From Stomoxys calcitrans (lineage: Eukaryota > Arthropoda > Insecta > Diptera > Muscidae), in contig NC_081552.1 in assembly GCF_963082655.1 (NCBI RefSeq), forward strand, positions 67,439,465 to 67,503,464: 64,000 nucleotides of DNA, read 5' to 3'. A model generated the notes under the pieces. The model searched no databases, was not told where the DNA came from, and worked only from the letters and a program-made list of their open reading frames with translations. Shown one piece after another: positions 57,957 through 64,000 of the stretch (positions are counted from its first letter, which is position 1; each line of letters begins with the position of its first letter). The translations under genes were made by a program, and so were the position numbers.

Positions 57957-59315
57957 TATACCCACCACCGAAGGATGGGGGTATATTCATTTTGTCATTC
58001 CGTTTGCAACACATCGAAATATCCATTTCCGACCCTATACAGTATATATGTATATTCTTGATCAGCGTAAAAATCTAAGACGATCTAGGCATGTCCGTCC
58101 GTCTGTCCGTCTGTCTGTTGAAATCACGCTACAGTCTTTAAAAATTGAGATATTGAGCTGAAATTTTGCAGATGGGCTATATCGGACTATAGAAGATGGG
58201 CTATATCGGACTATATCTTCATATAGACCCCATATAGACCGATCCGCCGATTTAGGGTCTTAGGCCCATAAAAGCCACATTTATTATCCGATTTTGCTAA
58301 AATTTGAAAAAGTGAGTTTTGGTAGGCCCTTCGACATCCTTCATCAATTTGGCTCAGATCGGTCCAGATTTGGATATAGCTGCCATATAGACCGACCCTC
58401 CGATTTAGGGTGTAAGGGCCATAAAAGCCACATTTTTTATCCGATTCCGCTGAAATTCGGGACAGTGAGATGTGTTAGGCCCTTCGACATCCTTCGTCAA
58501 TTTGGCTCAGATCGGTCCAGATTTGGATATAGCTGCCATATAGACCGACCCTCCGATGTAGGGTCTAAGGGCCATAAAAGCCGCATTTTGTATCCGATTC
58601 CGCCGAAATTCGGGACAGTGAGTTGTGTTGAGCCCTCCGACTTCCTTTGTCAATTTGGCCCAGATCGGTTCAGATTTGGATATAGCTGCCATATAGACCG
58701 ATCCTTCGATTTATGGTGTTAGGCCCATAAAAGCCACATTTATTACCCGATTTTGCTGAAATTTGGGACAATGAGTTGCGTTAGGCCCCTCGATATCTTT
58801 CTTCAATTTGGCCAAGATCGGTTCAGATTTGGATATAGCTGCTATATAGACCGATTTCTTGATTTAATGTTTTGGGCCCATAAAAGACGCATTTATTGTC
58901 CGATGTCGCTGAAATTTGAGACAGTGAGTTTAGTTAGGCTCTTCGACGTCCTTCTTCAATTTTGCCCAGATCGATCCAGATTTGAATATAGCTGCCATGT
59001 AGACCGATCTCTCGATTTAAAGTCTTTGCCCCATAAAAAGAGCATTTATAATCCGATTTCACTGAAATTTTACATAGTAACTTATGTTAGGGTTTTCAAT
59101 ATCCGTGTCGTATATGGTTCAGATCGGTTAATTTTTAGATATAGCTACTGTACTTATTAGTATTTGGTCCAAATCGGAACATGTTTTGAAATAACTGATA
59201 TGGGTCATAAGGTATGAAATTTTCACCGAATTTTGATGAAAGGTGGTTTACATATATACCCGAGGTGGTGGGTATCCAAAGTTCGGCCCGGCCGAACTTA
59301 ACGCCTTTTTACTTG
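57957..59315 (+). mobile_element. Hairpin-ended repeat element, family B, copy 2
   Basis: Begins tatacccaccaccgaaggat, ends ggtggtgggtatccaaagtt with the palindrome aagttcggcccggccgaact (59279) and acgcctttttacttg. Six or more units of 153-156 bp, each with gatttggatatagctgccat (58365, 58521, 58674, 58828, 58981), give long but meaningless frames. Confidence 0.72.
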
Positions 59316-60080
59316 TTTTAATTCCTCTAAACTTTTTTAATTTGCAAATACCTAACCTGAATAAATAAATACAACCAACGTTCAGTATTTCGTTTTCCAA
59401 GTATTTTGTCTTCATGTAACAACACACATACACAAGAAAGCACAATTATCAATTTTTGTCAAATTAAAAAAATTGTACTCAGATGTTCGCATGACCAGTA
59501 GTAAATCTAAATGTCAAAGGCTTGATATTTCAGCTGTGATATTTTTCTAAAAACTCAAGAAGATGTTCTATTTGGACCGATATTCCACACAATACACAAA
59601 CTGTATTGTTGCAGTGTTATAAAGATGAAAATAGAAATATGAAACACATTTGTAGAGGATAAGTTGGAAAACAAAGCTTATTTCTTAAACCACTATGACA
59701 TTTCAATTTACAGCATTTTCCACTCAAGGTAGTTTCGTTGGGTGTAGTTTTTTGTTGTTGTGCTAACGACACTACCTCTTAATTGTACTATGGCTAAAGC
59801 TGACCAGCATTGACAAACACAAATACATAACATGATACTTGAGAGACAAACACACACACTTACATCTATTGAACATTGAAGTTAGGGCAGCAGCCAAACG
59901 AAAGAAACAACAGACATTATTGAACGTACTCAAAAATTTGGATACAAAGCAAAATTAACCAAGTTCAATATCACCCACCCCGTCTGGAACTTGCAAAGTG
60001 ATGATTTGCCGCAATATTTTCCTTTCTTAAATTGACAAAAGTACCACACTTAATGATTCTATTCTAATTTCTATCACTTT
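59316..60080. repeat. Mixed MITE remnants
   Basis: 59475-59530 repeats pieces of 55655-55740 in altered order; 59727-59802 is the inverted counterpart of 51885-51985. No gene is supported. Confidence 0.4.
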
Positions 60081-60084
60081 ACAG

Positions 60085-60445
60085 CTAAACATGCTGGTTG
60101 GAACATGTTATTTACTGACGCCTCCAAGAACAGCTATACTACGGCATATTCAGTGGTGGACTACAGTGGCAATGTAATTTGCACAAAATTAATAAGCAAT
60201 TGCTCCTCTATTTTTTCTGCAGAGGCTGCTGGAATTCTTCATGTCTTACATGTTGCGAAACTTTCCAAAAAAAAAAAAGCCTAATAGTTAGATAGTTTAT
60301 CTGTGCTAAAGGCTGTTATGCATTTATCCAATACAGACTGGAGTATCATAAACAAATTTCATGATGTATTGACAGGATGCAGCTGTAAACTAAAGCTTTT
60401 TTGGGTCCCTGGCATGCTGGCTTATGGCTGGTACTATGTTCGTTT
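60085..60445 (+). pseudogene. LINE RNase H domain fragment
   Basis: GWNMLFTDASKNSYTTAYS, SIFSAEAAGILHVLHV, SLSVLKAVMHLSNTDWS and LKLFWVPGMLA correspond to the four conserved parts (first Asp, Glu, second Asp in a DSLS-type motif, and the VPGH-type loop with His replaced by Met). RNase H domains occur in I-, R1- and LOA-group LINEs. Stops near 60280-60290 separate the halves. Confidence 0.65.
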
Positions 60446-60697
60446 TTCACCGTTGAAAACCCATGTTTTTCGCTATTACTTTTGATACACTAAAAAATCA
60501 CATTGATTTTAATTGATTGATTGATTGATTAAAATTGTTTCATAAGTTATGAGGGAATGTACTACTGAATGAAATCAGCAAGTTTGGTTTCTTGAAATCT
60601 GTTATCAAAAAAAAGTTATCGGCGAAATATATCACAAAAAACTAATATAGTACCAGCCTTTGATGTTTACATACAAATCTGAGTGTATGGACCGCAT

Positions 60698-61757
60698 TCA
60701 AATTCATATATGTTGTTGCAATTTCAAGCAAAACCCACCCCTTCAAAATAAATAAATAATGAAACGCAAAACTATTAAAAAAAGAAACGAATCCTACTTT
60801 TATTTGTAAAAATAATTAGATTTTGTTGTATTTTTGTTGGTAAAAGTTAAATAAACACAACTTTCCCAAAGACTTCGTACAATAGTTTGTTATAAAAGAA
60901 ACATTTATTTTAGAAGTATATTTATTTATATTTTTATATTTAAATACAAATAGTTTAATATTTATGCATCCATAAACAATATTTTTTCCATCCCGAGTAA
61001 GTACATGTGAGCAAGATCACTAACAATCACAAACACTTAGTTACAATTAGAAGTTTGGCGATTGCATTTATTTTACATAAGAAAACAACTTGTTGCACAG
61101 CAACTGTGATTGTGCTCTTCTTGAGCGTCTTGAAATGTAAATTTTCACTAGATGAAAAAACAAGTTATAGCGAAACGAACACTTCTCATCAATATTTTCC
61201 ACTTATTTTTTTTTATATGGATCAACCTTAACTTGTTTTTTCATCTAGGGAAAATTTACATTTCAGGACGCCCATTGAGAGCACAACCACAGTCGCTGTG
61301 CAACGAGTCATTTTCTTATGCAAAATAAACGCGATCGCTAAACTTCTAATTGTAACTGGGTGTTTGTTAGGTTAGTGATGTTGCTTACATGTATTTACTC
61401 TGGGTGGAAAAAAAGTGTTTGTGGATGGATAAATAACTTTTTTAAATATAAATATACTCGAAAGAATATCTCTTTCATAACAAGCAACTCAATCAATCTG
61501 TACGAAATAATGAGGCTTGTGAAAGAATGTGTTGTGCTTTTGATCTTTCAATTACAACAACAATATCTGGATAAAAGTGGAAGATGCTGACAAAGGCGCT
61601 TATTTAACTTATAACAGTCAAAATACTACAAAATCTAATTATTTTTATGAATAATTGCTAAATTTGTCTCTTTTTTAAATTGTTTTGTGTTTCATTATTT
61701 GTTAATTACGTACGGGTTTTGGTTGAAACTACAACAACATACATGAATTTCAGTACG
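60698..61757. mobile_element. Foldback element with ~500 bp inverted arms
   Basis: 60698-61172 and 61227-61757 are inverted copies: catatatgttgttgcaattt at the left pairs with tacaacaacatacatgaatt at the right, and gaaatgtaaattttcactag pairs with ccctagatgaaaa-side sequence around 61245. About 55 bases separate the arms. A third, single arm lies at 27215-27830. The right arm's homology to that copy extends to about 61950, ending in cgtagtaccagcctt, a phrase also present at 60652. Confidence 0.75.
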
Positions 61758-62160
61758 ACCGAAACACTCACATATGTGTGTACACATGCACTGCTAAATT
61801 GTTTGATGTCATATTAATTTTTATATGTAGATGGCAATATTTTGGCCAAAGAAAACAAAACAAAAAATGAAATGTGGTAATCTTTTCAAACCACCGAAAG
61901 AACGATTTTCGGAAAAATTTCCACAAAAAGAACGTAGTACCAGCCTTAGTTGGAAATATACATGCATATAACAACTGATCCACTTATTGAATAGGAGGAT
62001 CTAAAAATCGCTATTTTACATGAGCTAAATTGACATGAAACAGACAAACGCAAAAGCCACCAAGCTACCACTACTCTTCCATTAATACAAACTATCCATA
62101 TCCAATCTATTCTACGGATACGAACCCTAAGAGAATTAAAAAATATTTTCTTAACTTCGT

Positions 62161-62430
62161 ATGGAACATACCATTGCTACTCATCAACATTTACTTAAAA
62201 AGGGTGTCTATAATAAGTGTCCAAAATGCGGACACAAAGAAATTTATGTGTATCCGTGTGGGTGCATGAATAGAGAATATGTGAGAAGGAGGATGACCAC
62301 AAAGAGAATGCAAACAAAAATCGTACATCTTAAAACCTGGCCGGCTGCTAACAGCTGTTCGCGTGAGACCACCTTAATCCTTAAATCCGCCTTGAGTCGT
62401 GCCCATCGCTTTCCCGCCAACGTAGAATAA
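62161..62430 (+). CDS. Small Cys-rich (zinc-ribbon-like) ORF with repeat-derived end
   Basis: MEHTIATHQHLLKKG, then YNKCPKCGHKEIYVYPCGC: CPKC ... CGC is a zinc-ribbon-like spacing. The first 58 residues have protein-like composition. From about 62335 (tggccggctgctaacagctg) the frame runs through a dispersed repeat found again at 63395 and 63515, so the natural C-terminus was probably replaced. Family unknown. It could be a gene fragment. Confidence 0.3.
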   Translation: MEHTIATHQHLLKKGVYNKCPKCGHKEIYVYPCGCMNREYVRRRMTTKRMQTKIVHLKTWPAANSCSRETTLILKSALSRAHRFPANVE

Positions 62431-62439
62431 AACTTCAAA

Positions 62440-63037
62440 ACAATGGATTTGATACTTTAAAAACCCCTACCACTGAAAATATAAATGCAATTTGTAACGA
62501 TATTTTGCAGTCTAGACTAGCAATATGATTATCCTTTGTTTTATAAAGTAATTAGCTGATGGCCTAGGTAGTAAATGCTTATTATATACTTAACTTGTAT
62601 TAACTAAATAATAAATAAATAAAAATAAATAATTCTGGGGGCTACAGATTTTCTGGCGGGGGCTTAGTCACTACCGCGACCTAAAGGTACGCCATTGGTA
62701 CCCATATAAACCGATCTCCTGATTAGTCCCTTACGGCCCCAAAAAGCTTCAATTTGTGACTGATTTGGCAAACATGTTGTACATAACGCACATATTTCTC
62801 CTCCAATTAAGTTCATTTGCATGGCGAAACAATTAAGCTGGTCTCATTTGTACAACAACCACAAATCATGTGGTGCAATCGACCATCAAGATGTCATTTC
62901 AAAAATGACATTGTTTAGAGAGAATCCGCTAGTGTCTGTACGTGTACAAGTAAAATGAGAGAAAGAGAAACGCAAACAAAAAAGAACGTGCAGAAAATGG
63001 GGTGGTTTGCTGTGAATATATACACAGAACTGTCGTC
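62440..63037. other. No recognised gene; small repeat fragment
   Basis: 62695-62775 (acccatataaaccgatctcc ... gtgactgatttggcaaacat) resembles a unit of the hairpin-ended repeat arrays. Remainder unremarkable. Confidence 0.35.
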
Positions 63038-63560
63038 TTAAGGCTCTATTACACGTCATGTAGTTGTCTTATGACATGGCAAATTTAGCACATGTTGAGT
63101 TGTACATGTCGTGTGATACCAACAAAACTAATATATGAAAATCACTTTCCAAAATAGCACATGTATTTTTTCATTTAGAGCGTGCTCTATTCCTTCTGAC
63201 AAAAACATTAAGAAATTAGCTGTTTTTGTTGTCAGTCAAATGAAAGCAACCCCAAATTAAATTGTTTTTACAAATTTATGATTTAACAAGCATCTTCATA
63301 ACTTTAAGCATTATTACTATAAAAAAGTGACATGTCATAAGACATCTAATTGCCGTGTAATAGTGCCTTTAATACCGTCAAACTGACTGGCTGTTTTCAG
63401 CTGTTCGCATGAGACCACCTTTATTAATTCACCTTGGAAAACCTGAAAAAAATTGGGTGGATTGGTGTGAAAGTAAATACAGAACTGACGTCTTAACACT
63501 GTCAAACCGGCCGGCTGTTTTTAGCTGTTCGCGTGAGATCAAATTTATATCCACCTTGGT
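62992..63560. repeat. Tandem pair of ~110-120 bp units
   Basis: Unit 1 (62992-63433 without the MITE) and unit 2 (63434-63560) share the order gggtggnttg-ntgtgaa, acagaactg, cgtcttaa, ccgtcaaac, ggctgtttt-agctgttcgc and accttgg. The phrase ggctgnnnnnagctgttcgcgtgagaccacc also occurs at 62341. Confidence 0.6.
63041..63368. mobile_element. TTA-flanked MITE, PIF/Harbinger type (328 bp)
   Basis: Inverted ends AGGCTCTATTACACG (left) and AGGCACTATTACACG (right, inverted), similar for ~39 bases up to cttatgacatg. They are flanked by TTA at 63038-63040 and 63369-63371. A paralogous empty site is readable nearby: gacgtcttaacactgtcaaa at 63487. TTA/TAA duplication is typical of PIF/Harbinger. No ORF. 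Confidence 0.85.
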
Positions 63561-63589
63561 TCGGTTGTGGATGTGTGCGTTTTAGTTAA

Positions 63590-63700
63590 ACAGACAAATT
63601 AGGGTTACACAAAACACTGATTTTGACAGATAGTGTCCTCGGTTTTTTGTTGTTGGCCAACTGCTCCTACCTGTGAATGAATTTATCTTGGAACGAACGC
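63590..63700 (+). mobile_element. hAT-type MITE end fragment
   Basis: ttgttgttggccaactgctcctacctgtgaatgaatttatcttgg matches the right end of the element at 51994-52241 closely. The left end is not seen. Confidence 0.5.
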
Positions 63701-63979
63701 CTATGTTCGACGTCGATTAACAGGCTATAAGTTTTATTTCCACAAGACCTTTACGTCACGTTAGCTATAATTTGGCGTTACATTTATTTAACGTTTCTTG
63801 ACAGTTTACTCCTTTCTCAATTTTCGTAAACAAAGGCTTTTGTTCAGAACCAGCTGTTAGTCTCTGCCTTGGGTGAATGTCAGAAGGGACTCACGAAATA
63901 GCAAGAACGACACTAAATTTAGTTATTAACAATTTATTGGAATTTTCACGGTTTTATTAGACCTCTAAGGTTCTAAACA

Positions 63980-64000
63980 ATGAGTTCTAAGGACAAAGAA
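63980..64000 (+). CDS. Probable start of a gene running off the window
   Basis: ggttctaaacaATGAGTTCT gives a good fly initiation context (AACAATG) and MSSKDKE before the window ends. About 180 bases upstream are free of repeat families, as expected for a promoter/5' UTR. Seven codons are too few to name it. Confidence 0.4.

Noticed and set aside
58294..59160. Two long plus-strand ORFs of 142 and 135 codons
   Set aside because: Periodic translation of the ~154 bp units of the family B element.

Overview
The window looks like nuclear DNA of a higher (calyptrate, probably muscid) fly. The grounds are AT-rich DNA, short 57-70 bp introns, host proteins that read as fly orthologues, and interspersed repeats of a type I associate with house, stable and horn flies. 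The species assignment is inference. No bacterial or viral gene organisation is present.

Host genes are few. The best is a complete minus-strand gene for the 26S proteasome subunit Rpn1/PSMD2 (48741-51592, three coding exons, 909 codons including none of the stop, probable 5' UTR intron). Next is a complete three-exon minus-strand MXRA7-like single-pass membrane protein (43398-44148). A decayed intron-bearing copy of the snoRNP protein gene Nop56 lies at 22056-23566. A possible decayed secreted-protein gene (17270-17697), a possible terminal exon (44509-44740), a small CxxC protein ORF (62161-62334) and a likely gene start at the right edge (63980-64000) are weaker.

Nearly everything else is mobile-element DNA. 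1-7214: two head-to-tail, nearly identical ~3.1 kb copies whose left breakpoint lies inside a TA-flanked MITE; only copy 1 carries a second MITE. 8.5-12.6 kb: a full-length RTE-type LINE with an 11 bp target duplication, set in a tandem-repeat-rich element. 12.7-15.1 kb: decayed C2H2 transposon-like protein. 15.1-24.6 kb: repeat elements with ~150 bp internal arrays, an R1-like LINE fragment, the Nop56 relic and SINE pieces. 24.9-27.8 kb: LINE tail, TA microsatellites and one arm of a foldback element. 27.8-32.5 kb: Ty3/gypsy element broken by two mariner-type MITEs. 33-37 kb: deleted mariner with a hAT-type MITE inside, an RTE 5' end, and a near-intact Tc1 transposase. 37.5-41 kb: copia element. 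41-43 kb: repeats. 43-52 kb: the two host genes around LINE/SINE debris. 52-60.5 kb: three LINEs and further repeat elements. 60.7-62 kb: a large inverted repeat. 62-64 kb: zinc-ribbon-like ORF, a TTA-flanked MITE and the candidate gene start.

The most interesting signals are (i) a stem-loop at the 5' end of the RTE LINE, seen in three copies, whose outer helix shows compensatory changes; (ii) repeat elements sharing a 3' palindromic hairpin plus internal ~150 bp arrays, suggestive of Helentron-associated elements; (iii) the MITE-bounded tandem duplication; (iv) several MITE insertions whose empty sites can be read within this same window; and (v) the Nop56 relic that kept its introns.
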